From: Manis javanica | Taxonomy: Eukaryota > Chordata > Mammalia > Pholidota > Manidae | Assembly (NCBI RefSeq): GCF_040802235.1 | Contig: NC_133174.1 | Span: forward strand, 85,210,647 to 85,274,646 | Length of the DNA: 64,000 nt | Direction: 5' to 3' | Part shown: positions 1-11,830 of the stretch, piece after piece | Layout of the letters: every line of letters begins with the position of its first letter | Position numbering within the stretch: the first letter of the stretch is position 1 | Notes under the pieces: model-generated | Database searches by the model: none | Told to the model about the DNA's origin: nothing | The model's input: only the letters and a program-made list of their open reading frames with translations | Translations under genes and position numbers: made by a program

Positions 1-58
1 TCCCTTAACTTTTGTTTTTCTGGGAATTGTTTAATCCCTCCTTCTATTTAAATGATAA

Positions 59-679
59 TCATGCTTGATACTGTATCCTTGGTTCAAGGCTCTTCTGTTT
101 CACTGCATTAAGTATATCATGCCATTCTCTTCTGGCCTGTACATTTTCTGTTGAGAGGTCTGATGATAGCCTGATGGGTTTTCCTTTGTATGTGACCTTT
201 TTTCTCTCTCTGGCTGCCTTTAATGCTCTGTCCTTGTCCTTGATCTTTGCCATTTTAATTATTATGTGTCTTGGTGTTGTCCTCCTTGGGTCCCTTGTGT
301 TGGGAGTTCTGTGTGATTCCATGGTCTGAGAGACTATTTCTTCCCCCAGTTTGGGGAACTTTTCAGCAATTATTTCTTCAAGGACACTTTCTATCCCTTT
401 TTCTCTCTTTTCTTCTTCTGGTACCCCTATAATGTGAATATTGTTCCATTTGGATTGGTCACACAGTTCTCTTAATATTCTTTCATTCCTGGAGATCCTT
501 TTATCTCTGTCTGCCTCAGCTTCTCTGTGTTCCTGTTCTCTGATTTCTATTCCATTAATGGTCACTTGCACCTCGTCCATTCCACTTTTAAGTCCTTCCA
601 GAGATTGATTTATTTCTTTATTCTCCCTCCCAATTTTATCTGTTAGCTCTTGCATTTTTCTCTGCAGCTCCATCAGCAT
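59..679 (-). pseudogene. L1-A ORF1 remnant (RNA-binding chaperone)
   Basis: This encodes most of an L1 ORF1 protein, the trimeric RNA-binding chaperone that coats L1 RNA in the cytoplasmic particle. The open stretch has 206 codons: a short coiled coil (about residues 1-60), the RRM-like core (IHIIGVPEEE near 82-91) and the C-terminal domain (RREWHDILN near 182-190). The frame is closed by TGA just after the LEPRIQYQA segment, and further stops follow in the sequence that should encode the end. The true N-terminus is lost at the L1-B insertion. It has only one copy of the MQRKMQE coiled-coil unit that is tandemly expanded in the young copy at 48988-49941. Confidence 0.85.
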
Positions 680-756
680 GGTTATGACCTTTACTTTGAA
701 TTCTTTTTCAGGAAGATTGATTAAATCTATCTCTCCAGGCTCCTCCTTGGGATTTC

Positions 757-770
757 TCTGTGTTATTTTT
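757..770. repeat. Target-site duplication, left copy (L1-B)
   Basis: The 14-base string tctgtgttattttt here is repeated at 1998-2011 on the far side of L1-B. An identical short direct repeat bounding a poly(T)/L1 3' end is the standard mark of target-primed L1 integration. Confidence 0.85.
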
Positions 771-1997
771 TTTTATTTTGGTATCATTAATCTACAATTA
801 CAGAAAGAACATTATGTTTACTAGGTTCCCCTCTTCACCAAGTTCCCCCCACATACCCCTTCAGAGTCACTGTCCATCTGTGTAGTAAGATGCTGTAAAA
901 TCACTACTTGTCTTCTCTGTGTTGCGCAGCCCTCCCCGTGGCCCCCATGCACTATACATGCTAATCATAATGCCCTCTTTCTTTTTTCCAGCTCCCTTAT
1001 CCCTCCCTTCCCACCCATCATCACCAGTCCCTTTCCCTTTGGTAACTATTAGTGCATTCTTGGGTTCTGTGATTCTGCTGCTGTTTTGTTCCTTCAGTTT
1101 TCCTTTGCTCTTATACTCCACATCTGAGTGAAATCATTTGGTACTTGTCCTTCTCCACTTGTCTTATTTCACTGAGCATAATACCCTCTAGCTCTATCCA
1201 TGTTGTTGCGAATGATAGGATCTGTTTATTTCTTATGGCTGCGTAATATTCCATTGTGTATATGTACCACATCTTCTTTATTCATCTACTGATGGACATT
1301 TAGGTTGCTTCCATATCTTGGCTATTGTAAACAGTGCAGCGATAAACATAGGGGTGCATCTGTCTTTTTTCAAACTGGAGTGCTGCATTCTTGGGGTAAA
1401 TTCCTAGAAGTGGAATTACTGGGTCAAATGGTATTTCTATTTTGAGCATTCTGAGGAAGCTCCATACTGCTTTCCACAATGGTTGAACTAGTTTACATTC
1501 CCACCAGCAGTATAGGAGGGCTTCCCTTTCTCCACAACCTCGCCAACATTTGTTGTTTGTCTTTTCGATGATGGCGATCCTTACTGGTGTGAGGTGATAT
1601 CTCATTGCGGTTTTAATTTGCATTTCTCTGATGACAAGCGATGTGGAGCATCTTTTCATGTGCCTGTTGGCCATCTGGATTTCTTCTTTAGAGAATTGTC
1701 TATTCAGCTCCTCTTCCCATTTTTTAATTGGATTATTTGCTTTTTGTTTGTTGAGGCATTTGAGCTCTTTATATATTTTGGATGTCAATCTTTTATCAGA
1801 TCTGTCATTTATGAATATGTTCTCCCATACTGTAGGATACCTTTTTGTTCTATTGATGGTGTCCTTTGCTTTACAGAAGCTTTTTAGCTTGATATAGTCC
1901 CACTTGTTCATTTTTGCCTTTGTTTCTCTTACCCGGGGAGATATGTTCATGAAGAAGTCACTCATGTTTATGTCCATGAGGTTTTTGCCTATGTTTG
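771..1997 (-). mobile_element. 5'-truncated LINE-1 copy L1-B inserted in L1-A
   Basis: Minus-strand L1 of about 1.2 kb. It starts on the left with a T-run and the family's 3'UTR end (attttggtatcattaatc), then the 3'UTR, then the C-terminal third of ORF2. It is 5'-truncated at about 1997, and TSDs at 757-770 and 1998-2011 bound it. The ORF2 tail (about 1128-1997) keeps the zinc-knuckle-like [18 protein letters not shown] stretch but has no start. An apparent 240-codon frame at 1300-2022 runs across the truncation point and is not a real gene. Confidence 0.92.
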
Positions 1998-2011
1998 TCT
2001 GTGTTATTTTT
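1998..2011. repeat. Target-site duplication, right copy (L1-B)
   Basis: Exact 14-base copy of 757-770. Beyond it the L1-A sequence resumes (ctgccttttcatggcaatag, the ORF1/5'UTR junction also seen near 59170). Confidence 0.85.
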
Positions 2012-2862
2012 GTCTGAATCAAATTGTCTGCCTTTTCATGGCAATAGATGTAGTCATGGGCATTTGGTGCATGTGTCAGCTAGGAGAACAAAGTACCTTC
2101 TTGCTTGGTGATTTCCTTCCTTTCCTGCAAGAACGGCGACCCGTAGCGGCTTGTCCTGGGCAGCTGCATGCTGATGTGGCCTCTGAGTATGATCCGTGCA
2201 GCTGCGGAGGAGGCTCTGTGTGGCTACTCTGGTCGTGGTTTCTTGGGCTGCTCCCCTGCTGTGGCAGGGCCATGCCGCAGGTAGAATGAAGTGGGAGGCT
2301 GCTTATCACCATGAGGGGCTTCAGAGCCATGCTGTCGCTCAGGGGGTTAGGGCACCCAGAGTTCCCTGGGATTCCCAGCTGCTGAGCTGAGTGTGCTTGG
2401 ATGCTTCCATCCAGCTGTGAGGCCCATGTCCCTTTAAGAGTTTCAAAAGGCACTCACTTTTCTTTTATACCAGGGCGCCAGCTGCGGGGACCCGCTCAGT
2501 TTTTACTGTTCCATTTCCCTAATATCCAGCACACCGTGCACTGTGTCTGCGCTCCCAGTGCGGATGACTAGAGCTGGGTATTTAATAGTCCAGGGCTCCC
2601 TCTTCCTCCCCACTCTGACTCCTCTTCTCCTGCTGGGGAGCTGGGGTGGAGGGGGGGTGCTTGGGTCCCACCAGGCCATAGCTTGTATCTTATCCCCTTT
2701 GTGAGGTACTGAGTTATTACAGATGTAGATGTAGCCTGGCTCTTGTGCTGTATCTTCTGGTCTGTCTTTTAGGAATCATTGTATTTGTTGCATTTTCAGA
2801 AATATATATGGTTTTGGGAGGAGATTTCTGCTGCCCTACTCACGCCGCCATCTTGGCTCCAA
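2012..2862 (-). promoter_or_regulatory. L1-A 5'UTR / internal promoter
   Basis: Roughly 850 bases richer in GC than their surroundings, between the ORF1 start and the L1 5' end. They align by eye with the 5'UTR of L1-D (59180-60093), for example the pair around 2330-2460 and 59570-59700. L1 5'UTRs carry an internal Pol II promoter. Activity here is unlikely given the decay of the element. Confidence 0.75.
2844..2856 (-). promoter_or_regulatory. YY1-type site at the L1-A 5' end
   Basis: Plus strand gccgccatcttgg, i.e. CCAAGATGGCGGC on the L1 sense strand within the first bases of the element. YY1 binding at this place is known to set the start of L1 transcription in primates. The same core recurs, more or less intact, at the 5' ends of L1-3, L1-2 and L1-D. 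Confidence 0.7.
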
Positions 2863-4905
2863 CCTACTCTAGTCATTTTTAAGTATCTCATATAAACACA
2901 CTTGAAAAAATGTCAGAAACAAATTAAAATCATGATATTTTGCACTTTGCAACATGTCATTTTAAAATAATTTAAGCATACATGGCCAGCATTTTTAAGG
3001 AGACATTTTCAGTGGATGATACAGAGGGTTATTAGTTGAAATTATATCCAAGATCTGGTTCTAAAATTGCCAAAGCACATAAAACTCAAAGTTTAGAATG
3101 TTCTCTTTCACTAGCAATATCTGGCTTGTAATAGTGTCTCTATTTTCTTCATTTATGACAATAGTGAAGAATGTTAAATCTAATTAGCCTTTTCAGACAC
3201 AAGAAATGGGTTGTAATTGATAATCTCTTTTGAGGGAATGTGGAAGTACTATTTCAAGCTTCCCCTTTCTCCTATATACCCTATACCTAGGGTTGAAAAT
3301 CAGCTGCTATGTGTCAGAATGACAGCAAATTATATTAAAATTCTATTAAAATGAATTTTTAAAAAATAAAACAAAATTTCATTCACAAAAATAATAATGT
3401 TTCCTTTGACAAAATTAGACTTTTGATTTTATTTTTAGTATAATTTTTCTTACAATATTCTCTGATAACCTAGTATGTTTCACCTTTTACCTTCATTTCA
3501 CTTTCAGACAAAAAAGATAAGAAGGAATATATTCTTTCAGAAGTGTTTGATGGTGCATCAATTTTCCCAAGGAGCTCTCCTAATCCTATGAAGTGGAAAC
3601 ACATTTTTTGCAGGAACTATTGTATCATATCTTTGTAGAGTTCTCTCTGAGTCAGCCAGAACCTCATTTGTCCTCATATGTCAATAGTTTCACAATAAGA
3701 TTCTGTTTTTTCCCAACATAACTTTCATGATTTTTGTATCTTTTGAAAGATTTTTCAACTTCACTGTGCAGCCAATTTGCATTATATTTTCATTATGTTA
3801 TCAGATGTTTTCAATGTCCTACACTTAGAAAGAGACTTGTTAATGAAGCACTTAACTATTATATCAAAATGTTGTTAACCAAGACTATCTTATATATGGA
3901 AGCCTATATAAGGTAAAATCCATTTAGATAGTCTCCAAGTTGGTTTTTTAACTGAAATACCAAAAATATATCATAAAATCACTTTTAGTGTCAAAGGATA
4001 AAATTTGAAATTTCAGTACATTTAATTTTATTCAATGACTAAAATTTTAATTTGTAACAAAAGTTTATTCAATGCTTACAAACAATAGAATTATAGGTAT
4101 AAGAGGTTTTTCTAGGCAAAAGACACTGAAGATCTAATATCTAAACAAAGAATGGATATCTCCCTTAAGAAAAAATTCGGTTTTCAAAATGTGGTTAAAA
4201 TTCTATTTCTAAGAACAAAACTGCATATGTTTATGTTTTCAGTCCATCTGTTTTTTAATAAAATATATCACAAATGTATTCTTACAAGTTACATATATCT
4301 ATGCAGTCATTAAATAATAGCTTTATGAGAATGCATACAAATACCTGTTTCACAAATGAAAAAAATGGAGAAAGCAGTAAAAGGAATTTGTTGACAATTG
4401 GCATTTTGTGTAAGCCCAGCTCAAATGGTTTAATCCTGCAGTTGAGAAAAACTCACAGACAGCCACAGGGCAGACAGTACCAGAGAAAAAGGCAAATGCT
4501 TTACAGCTAAATCAAGTATCTCAGGCAAATCATAGCAATACTAGCAAAATCAGATTAGCAATTACTGTTCAATGTGGAAAGCTGCTAACGGAGCAAAATT
4601 TAGAGCTCTTATTTATTACATTAAGTCTTTGTGCCTCATCAAGCTTATTTCAGCTCTAAATTTCCATAAATAAGATTGATTGTTATTTTTCAAGTTAAAA
4701 AAAAATCCATTCTCCTTCCTTTAAGTTTTTAGCTTTAGCTATTGAAGGGATCTGGGCATTACTCACACGAGCTTTAAGAGGGAGTTTAGTTTGGTTATCA
4801 TGTTTTAGAATGGAGTAAACAGAGGTTAATCACAATCTAAAGTCACAGATCTATGCAGGCAATTATTTTGAAACAGTTCTGTCCTCCTCATAACCCTAGT
4901 GAAAT
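2863..4905. other. AT-rich intergenic sequence, no feature recognised
   Basis: About 2 kb of AT-rich sequence with only short open frames that show no codon structure, domain or repeat I recognise. The right flank of L1-A begins here. Confidence 0.5.
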
Positions 4906-5345
4906 AGTTAATTGTATGTGTCAACATGACTGGGCCACAGGGTGCCCAGATATTTGGTCAAGCATTATTCTGGGTGTTTCTGAGAGGGTATTTAGGATGA
5001 GAGTAACATATAAATTGTGGAAATTTGAGTAAAGCATAGTGTCCTCCATAATATAGGTGGGGCTCATCCAAATATTTGAAGGCCTTATTCAAACAAAAAG
5101 ACCAGTTTTCACAGAGCAGGAAAGAATTCTTCAGGAAACTGATTTCAGACTTCATCTGCAACATTGGCTGTTTCTGGATCTACAGGAGATTGCCTTCAGA
5201 CTGGAACTGGAACATTGCTCTCCTAGGTCTCTGACCTGCCAGCTTTCAGTACATTTGGGTCTGTAGCCTGTTGACACACCCTTTAGATTTTGGACTTGCC
5301 AGCTTCCATAATCATGCGAGCCAATTTCCTGATGAACACACATGT
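4906..5345 (+). repeat. Old interspersed repeat, family not named
   Basis: The string tcaacatgactgggccacag, followed by gcccagatatttggtcaagc and, near the end, ggacttgccagcttccataa, is a pattern I know from a common old mammalian interspersed repeat. I cannot assign the family name with certainty. The short open frames on both strands here (60-80 codons) are by-products of the repeat. Confidence 0.55.
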
Positions 5346-6105
5346 CTCTGCCAAGTAGAATAGAAAGGAACACAGATGAGGCAGTCATGGAGTGTTGATT
5401 CCTGCATGGGAACTAGCTCAGTGACCAGATGACACTAAGAGCCCACCCAAGTCAGAACTATTTTTTTTCTCTCTTGATTTTGACAATTCTATTTTTGAAT
5501 CATAGTTATCTGAGTCCACTAAGCTTGATAATTACTGTCCCTTGCAATGTCTCTTCTCATACTTTCAACAATTGTAAATGGCTCTGTTTCTGTCTTCAAG
5601 TATCTAAAGTGTAGCTAGTTGTTTTATTACTTGGGTTTGTAAGACATGCTATTCATCTTTATAATATCAGTGTTTCTTCTCTTTCTCCTTTCTACTCTTC
5701 TGATGCTTTCTGTCATGTACCTCTGTTAAACTTTTCCTACGAGTTCTGTGCATTAAGAAGTGCTATGCTATGATCTATTGCTCCTTTAGCTGTATCCTTT
5801 TGTCATGAAGTTTAAAATTCTTATTCTCATTTCGTACTTATCTCTGTAGACCTTGAAAACCCCAGTGGGTGGATCAGATAGGCTTCTAGCAGGAAAACAA
5901 AGTAAAAATGCCACAGAAAACAAACCCTCCCTCTCCAATTTTTCTTGTGGCTTCACTTTAAAATACCCAGCTTAAAATTCTCAATAGTATTGCTGTGTCA
6001 GTACTTTCTCCTTCACTTCTTTGTCACTTTGTGTGGGCTACTTCTGCATAATATCAGGTCAAAAATTAGGGTATACCATTATTTTTTTCACACTGGTAAA
6101 TTTTT
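5346..6105. other. Unique-looking sequence, nothing recognised
   Basis: No repeat, exon or RNA gene recognised. It is rich in pyrimidine runs on the plus strand (5640-5740). Confidence 0.45.
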
Positions 6106-6205
6106 ACCCTTCCCTGGGCCTCAGTTTCTCCATCTGCAAAGTAGGAGGGTTGGCCTAAATGTTCTCTAAAGAACCTTTCAAGTCTGACATTCTTTGAATA
6201 TGATT
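6106..6205 (+). repeat. MIR fragment
   Basis: Contains the MIR core wording (gggcctcagtttctccatct, then gcaaagtaggagggttggcc). Old tRNA-derived SINE shared by mammals, here only its central part. Confidence 0.7.
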
Positions 6206-7283
6206 TTCACTATTCAGATATGCACACACAAGCATATATATATATTATTCAGAAAATTAATTTTGTATTAGATGTTACAGGTTTTCATCCAAATGATTGT
6301 CATTGTTTAGATTTATCCAGATTTCATGAAGGTAGATGCCTGATTGTATGTTAAAAGTAAACACCACAAAGGAGAGAGCAGAACTGAAAAACTGTAAAAT
6401 AAAATGTCCTAGCTCTCAGTTTAAAATTGTTTGCACATCCCTGAGTTGATAAATTTGAGAAATCTCTATATGACTAAATATGAACAGTTGCCATATTTCA
6501 CAGGAGCAAAATGATCTATTTTCCTCCATAATGTTTAAAGGAGGACATTTTCTAAGTATAATCTGAAATGCCAACTATGGTTCTAATATGCTACAGGTCA
6601 TAAGAATTTAACTTAATATATGGAATGATTTTGCACATGTCACAGTCACAATGATTTTTACACTCAGAAAACATTTATTTCCTATAGGCGTTCTACCCAT
6701 GCTTGCACATATTCATGATAAACATATATTACTCAAAGAAGCATGACTGATTTTGTGTTTAAGCTCATATATTTCATATGGACTAGGAATACTATAAAGC
6801 TTACTTTAAATAATTTTTAATTTTTGATACATTTTGAAGACATATGAAAACAACATACTTTATGTTCATAACTCAGTCCAATCATAAACATCAGTTGCAG
6901 CAACTTTCCTGTATTTTCTTCTTTAAATCCTCAGATGAAGAGCATAGCATCTGACACAAAATCTTCTGGCAGTTTGCTCCAACCAATAAAGATTAATGAT
7001 AAACTATGAAAATGCATTTTATGGCAGTGAATAAGTGAAGCTTTGAAAAAAACTAGAATAATTTTCTCCCCCAAATTACTCTTTTGTACTGTGACCTTGA
7101 AATTCTAATCATTAAGGATTCTTCCCACAGAAACACTACATTTTGAAGGCACACAGCTTAACTGTGGGCTAAACATATCTATCTTGTTAATGGAATCTTT
7201 TATTATATAAATCAAGGGATGGTGCAAATTCTATGAGAATCAAAAATCTACCCACTAGGTTTTTAAACAAACATCTTAAATAC
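6206..7283. other. AT-rich sequence, nothing recognised
   Basis: No repeat family or coding signal recognised; a short TA run lies near 6235-6245. Confidence 0.45.
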
Positions 7284-7744
7284 AAAAGTCCTACTGTTGC
7301 AACAACATGGATGAAGCTAGAGGGTATTATGCTCAGTGAAATAAGCCAGGTGGAGAAAGACAAGTACCAAATGATTTTACTCATATGTGGAATATAAGAA
7401 CAAAGGAAAAACTGAAGGAACGAAACAGCAGCAGAATCACAGAACCCAAGAATGGACTAACAGTTACCAAAGTGAAAGGGACTGGGGAGGATGGGTGGGA
7501 AGGGAGGCATAAGGGGGGGGAGAAAAAAGGGGGCATTATGATTAGCATATATAATGTAGGGGGGGCACGGGGAGGACTGTGCAACACAGAGAAGACAAGT
7601 AGTGATTTTCCAGCATCTCATTACGCTGATGGACAGTGACTAATGGGGTATGTGGGGGGGACTTAGTGAAGGGAGGATTCTAGTAAACATAATGTTCCTC
7701 ATGTAATTGTAGATTAACGATACCAAAAAAAAAAGTCCTACTGT
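7284..7744 (+). mobile_element. Very short 5'-truncated LINE-1 with TSDs
   Basis: The L1 body at 7298-7730 holds only the last codons of ORF2 and the whole 3'UTR, ending in an A-run (7725-7734). The 14-base TSD aaaagtcctactgt sits at 7284-7297 and again at 7731-7744, overlapping the tail. The 3'UTR carries a long G-rich purine tract (7480-7534). It is the same family as L1-A to L1-3 on the opposite strand. Confidence 0.9.
7480..7534 (+). other. G-rich tract in L1 3'UTR, G-quadruplex candidate
   Basis: At least six runs of three or more G (gggg, ggg, ggg, ggg, a run of eight G, ggggg) in 55 bases on the L1 sense strand. G-rich polypurine tracts are a known feature of mammalian L1 3'UTRs. The other copies show the same tract as C-rich sequence on the plus strand (for example 44790-44885). 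Confidence 0.6.
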
Positions 7745-8509
7745 ATTTATAAGATCTCAGAATAAAATAGCATGTGTGCCCTGGCTAAGTTGAGAAGAGA
7801 AACTGAAGAGAAACTATTTTTTACTGCATGCAAAATCATGGCCAAATTATAAAATTGCATTTCAGTACCTATGATTATATATTCATATACCCATCTACCC
7901 TACTGGTAAGCCTTTGGGTAAAATTTTAGGGATATACAATTCCAGATTTTTTCCAGGTTTCAGTATTTTCAAGACTTCCAAAGCATTTTTACATTTCATC
8001 AAAGCATTTTGGCAATTCCCTTCATAAAGTGAGAGATTAAAGAATTTTTAGCATACTTCCTTTGTTGAAATATGTGGTTAGATATGAAAGTTCTTTTGAC
8101 TTTGCCTCAGAATCATGTTTCTGAGATAGAGGTCATTTTGTTGCTTTTGTTTGTTTGTTTGTTTGTTTGTTTTTATGTCTTTTTGGTTTGTCCTTGCCAG
8201 GAAACAATGTTTTTGTTTAGCGAGTGTCTAGATCTGCTTTGAACTAATAGAGGCATTTCAAGAGGTCTACAGATTGGTGAGTGCCTTATCTTACCAATCT
8301 TTACCATGCCTGAACTGCTGGAGGATGATTATCATCTAGGTGAAAGTGAGTGGAGAAGTTGAGCAGAAAAAGCGTATCAATCAAAATCACTAGATGGTCT
8401 CCTCCACAGAGTGGTCAGTCACCTGCTGGATCAATATGGTGCCTCTGATGGGAAATATGAAACTGATAAGAACAATTATAACCTGTTGATCAATTCTGTC
8501 TATTTAGAT
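7745..8509. other. AT-rich sequence with a TTTG simple repeat
   Basis: No gene seen. A (TTTG)n microsatellite of about seven units occupies roughly 8145-8175. Confidence 0.5.
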
Positions 8510-8726
8510 CAGTTGTTCTCAGTGGCAAAGGGAGTAATTTTGTCCCCCAGGGGACATTTGGTAGTGTCTGGAGACATATTTGGTTGTATGATTGGGAAGG
8601 GTACACTATTGGTATCTAGTAGGTAGTGCCCAGCAATGCTGGTAAACATCCTACAGCACACAGGACAGATCCCAATGAAGAATTATCCTCTCCAAAGTGT
8701 CAGTAGTGCTGAGGTTGAGAACCCTG
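8510..8726 (+). mobile_element. MER5A-like hAT-Charlie DNA transposon (non-autonomous)
   Basis: Starts cagttgttctca and ends tgaggttgagaaccctg, which are imperfect inverted ends of each other. It contains the MER5A wording cccccaggggacatttggta and acatcctacagcacacagga. About 217 bases long, close to the usual MER5A length. Ancient placental fossil with no coding capacity. Confidence 0.85.
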
Positions 8727-9230
8727 TCTTAAAGAAATGCTTACATTATCTATTTAAAATGATTTGGAGTCCACTGTGTGAAAACATTGCATTTTTCCTT
8801 AAAGTTTACCGAGAATATACTAAAGACCTGGAAATATACTAAGTGATTAACAAAAATCAATTAATTTAATCCTCACATTAATACTGGGAGGAGACCCAGC
8901 TTGAATAGTTATATCATTTGCCATGTATTGTACATTTCGTAGTCAGTCTGGTTGAATTAAGGGTTTGTGATCTTAGTGAACTGTTCAAAATTCAAAGTAT
9001 GGTAGATGTACTTCTTGTGGCACATAGCTGCTTTGAAAATAGGGTGAAGGCTATTGAACCTCTGTCCAGCAGATGAACACTTGTTCAGATACATAAAACG
9101 TTGTACACCATCTCAGGAAGTTTCATGACATGCTCACCCTCTCAACATGCATCTATGGATCACTGGGTAAGAACTGGTCTAGTGGGAGTGCAAGACAAGC
9201 AAACACATCATTTCAAATAGTTAAGTGTTT

Positions 9231-9290
9231 TGAATCCCAGCATTATGCCTGACATAGAGTAGACATTCAATAAATACTGGGTGAATCAGA
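9231..9290 (+). repeat. MIR/L2-type 3' tail fragment
   Basis: Reads attatgcctgacatagagt then agacattcaataaatactgg, the shared 3' wording of MIR and L2 elements (CTGGCACATAGTAGGTGCTCAATAAA). Confidence 0.6.
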
Positions 9291-9539
9291 AAATGTCCAG
9301 GGTGAGAAGTGTAGAGAGAAGAATGAACTTAACTACTATTCCCTAAGGAACGAAGAGCAACTTAGATAGTCTTTGCTTTGTAGGAACTAATACAAATAGA
9401 CACCATTCATAATTTTAACTGGGCATACTCCAAGAGTTCAACTGTGAGGAAAATCTCTGTAAGGATGAACTGTCTCTTATGACATTATACTTTATCTTAT
9501 TTCCTAGTGATTTTAATGTTGTTTTATTCTTATATTAAA

Positions 9540-9660
9540 CTATACACTCCTGTACCCAGGGACTCTCCTGTTCATCCTCATTTTTTTATATTGTGCTACA
9601 TTTTAGAATAGTTTCTTGCACACAGTAGGCACTAATCAATATTTGTTGAATTATTTAAGA
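9540..9660 (+). repeat. L2 3'-end fragment
   Basis: The sequence from the gggactctcctgttcatcct region to cacacagtaggcactaatcaatatttgttgaa follows the order of the L2 3' end, diverged. Confidence 0.5.
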
Positions 9661-9746
9661 ACTAGTAAAACATTAAATGATGTGGCTTGCATACCCTTTT
9701 TAAAAAAGTACTAGAACTTTATTTAAAAATGCCATGGAAAAAAACA

Positions 9747-9905
9747 TAGATTCAATAAGAGAAGGGGAGAGAAATAAAAGAGAAAGAAGAGATACAAGAG
9801 AGGGAGGGGAGAAGGGAAGGAGGAAAAGAGGGAAGCAGAAGGAGAAGGAAAGAGAGAGGGAGAAGTAGGGATGGATGATGCGAGAATAGAAGTGAGAAAA
9901 GAGAT
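9747..9905. repeat. Purine-rich low-complexity tract
   Basis: Almost pure A/G (gagaaagaagagatacaaga and variants) over about 160 bases on the plus strand. The open frame on the minus strand over it (9700-9942) is just Ser/Phe/Leu-rich translation of the pyrimidine strand. Confidence 0.7.
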
Positions 9906-10134
9906 GAGAGTTTGAACCCCAGCTCTGTGGAAGCTTGGACAAGTTACTTAGTATTTTTGTTTTTCAGTTTCCTTGTTTTATGATGCAGGTGATAATATCA
10001 GTACTTCACAAGACTGTGGAATGTTTTAAATACATTAATTAATACTTGTTAAGTGCTCAGAACAGTGCCTGACCTATAGGAAGTACTTGTCATTATTACT
10101 ATGATCCAGTTCTTAACCTGTTGTACTCATTCCT
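9906..10134 (+). repeat. MIR element
   Basis: Nearly full MIR: gagtttgaaccccagctctg, then cttggacaagttacttagta, cagtttccttg and gtgctcagaacagtgcctga, in the canonical order. Its 3' end runs into the 64-bp tandem duplication. Confidence 0.8.
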
Positions 10135-10195
10135 GACCTATAGAAAGTACTTGTCATTATTACTATGATCTAGTTATTATCCTGTTGTACTCATT
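10068..10195. repeat. 64-bp direct tandem duplication
   Basis: Unit one (10068-10131) and unit two (10132-10195) differ at only a few bases; both contain agtacttgtcattattact and cctgttgtactcatt. The first half of the unit is MIR 3' end, so the duplication arose after the MIR inserted. Confidence 0.85.
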
Positions 10196-11299
10196 TAAAT
10201 GCTGTAGGTACAAGCAAAGTCCAAGACCCGCAGTCCACACACAAAGAGCTTATGATATAGCTTTCCAGGAACTGGAACAAAACTAATCCTTTCTCCCTAG
10301 TCCTTCTCTTAATTATTCTAAGCAAGGGATATGATTTTAATTATAATGAATAAGTATCCTGGATTTCCTGTGGTAGTTGTACTTTTTGCATGTTATCCTA
10401 CCATTGTGATTAACTGAATCTCTTTTCACTCTCAGAAATGTTCCATTTTGGACAATACATTTGGCAATAATTCCATTTAACATGTATATTGAAAACCATT
10501 GTAAGTCTGAAAACTTAAGATACTATTAGTGTACTCCAAAAACTCAGGGAACTAATACCAACTAACACATGGCAATAAAGCTGCTCTGTTTTCTTGGATG
10601 TTTAGAAAAGGTTGATATACCTTTCAGCTACTCAGGATGTTCCTTTAATGTAATCTACAGAACAAAAGTGATAGTCATAGGCCTTTTCAGTGCTTTTAAG
10701 GACTGTACCTAACAGAAATCCAACAGGTCATTGAAAAATGTACAGCATCTATGAAACATTAGTCATTTTCCCCAATATAGTATATTTATTCCCCTACACA
10801 CACACATTGAATAAAAGGAATTTAAGTCCATTTGCTACTTTATCATCACAAGATAAAAATTAATCACTCAACATGTGTGGGGATATTGTTAAAAAGGCTA
10901 CCCTTTGGTGTTAGCATTCTTCCCTGAAATAAGCAGCTGCAATCTTTTCCTTGCAGAATTTATTTCCAATCCTTTTAATCATTTTTGTTGTTTCCTTTGA
11001 GCATCTTCCTACATCTTGCTTAAGTTGTACAACTCTGAAATAGACTCCACATGATAATAATGTTCTGAGAAAAGCTAAAGGTAGAGTCAGGATAAACTTG
11101 TGATACAGAAGGGAAGAAAATGTTGCTAGCATGTTATAAGGTTGTCACTATTTGGTCACAGTGGGGAGGTGGAATAAAAGATACATATAAACTTGTATTT
11201 ATTATTTCAAGGAATATAAAACTTCAAGATGTTTCAGTTAATGTTTCAAAAATTATAATTACAATTACTTAAAAAGCAGTCACCATTTTTAGGTGAACA
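10196..11299. other. Unique-looking sequence, nothing recognised
   Basis: No repeat family or gene recognised; a short CA run lies at about 10797-10807. Confidence 0.45.
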
Positions 11300-11830
11300 G
11301 ACTCTAAGGTGGCTCTATGACTCCTGCCTCTTGGTGTTCACACCTTTGTGTAATCCTCTCTCCTGAGTGTGGTCAGTATCTATAACTTGATTACAACCTT
11401 TAGAATATAACAAAAGGGATGACATGCCACTTTGTGGTTATTTAAGTTCAAAAGATTCTGTTTTGCTAGCGGACTTACTCTACAGAGTTTTTTCCCTTCC
11501 TAGCTTTGGGAAAATAACCATTTCAGGAGGCTTACATGGAATAAACTCTAAGATCTGAGAGTGGCTCTAAGACAATACCCAGGAATAAGCTTCTATAGAT
11601 GGAAGAAAATGAAATATGCCAACAATATGAATGATCTTGGAAACATATTCTCCCCTGGTTTAGGCTCCAGATGAGAATGCAGCCCTGGACACCTTGATTT
11701 TTAGTCTTATGAGACCCTAAGCAGAGGCACAGCTTGGTCCTACCCAGACTCCATGCTACAGAAACTGTGAGGAAATATGTGTGTTATTTTAAGCCACTGA
11801 ATATGTGATTTTTTTTTTAAACTAAGCAAT
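11300..11830 (+). repeat. MLT1 (MaLR/ERVL) solo LTR
   Basis: Recognisable MLT1 wording in order: cttggtgttcacacctttgtgtaatcc, agatgagaatgcagccctgg, cttatgagaccctaagcaga, then the end cagaaactgtgaggaaatat, gttattttaagccactgaat and agcaatag. No internal retroviral sequence flanks it. Old placental repeat. Confidence 0.8.

Larger units (their letters stand above)
1..2862 (-). mobile_element. LINE-1 copy L1-A, 5' half (ORF1 and 5'UTR), interrupted
   Basis: Minus-strand L1 whose 3' part lies beyond the window start. Reading leftwards it runs from a 5' end at about 2862 through a 5'UTR (2012-2862) into ORF1 (about 757-1). It is split by a second L1 at 771-1997. The 5' end carries the GCCAAGATGGCGGC-type start seen in L1 promoters. 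The parts match the full-length copies elsewhere in this window (53857-60093 and 42785-51327) in the same order. The copy is decayed, so it is not a recent insertion. Confidence 0.9.

Noticed and set aside
1300..2022. 240-codon minus-strand frame starting at 2022
   Set aside because: The first codons lie in L1-A and the TSD, the rest in L1-B ORF2. An accidental fusion at an insertion boundary.
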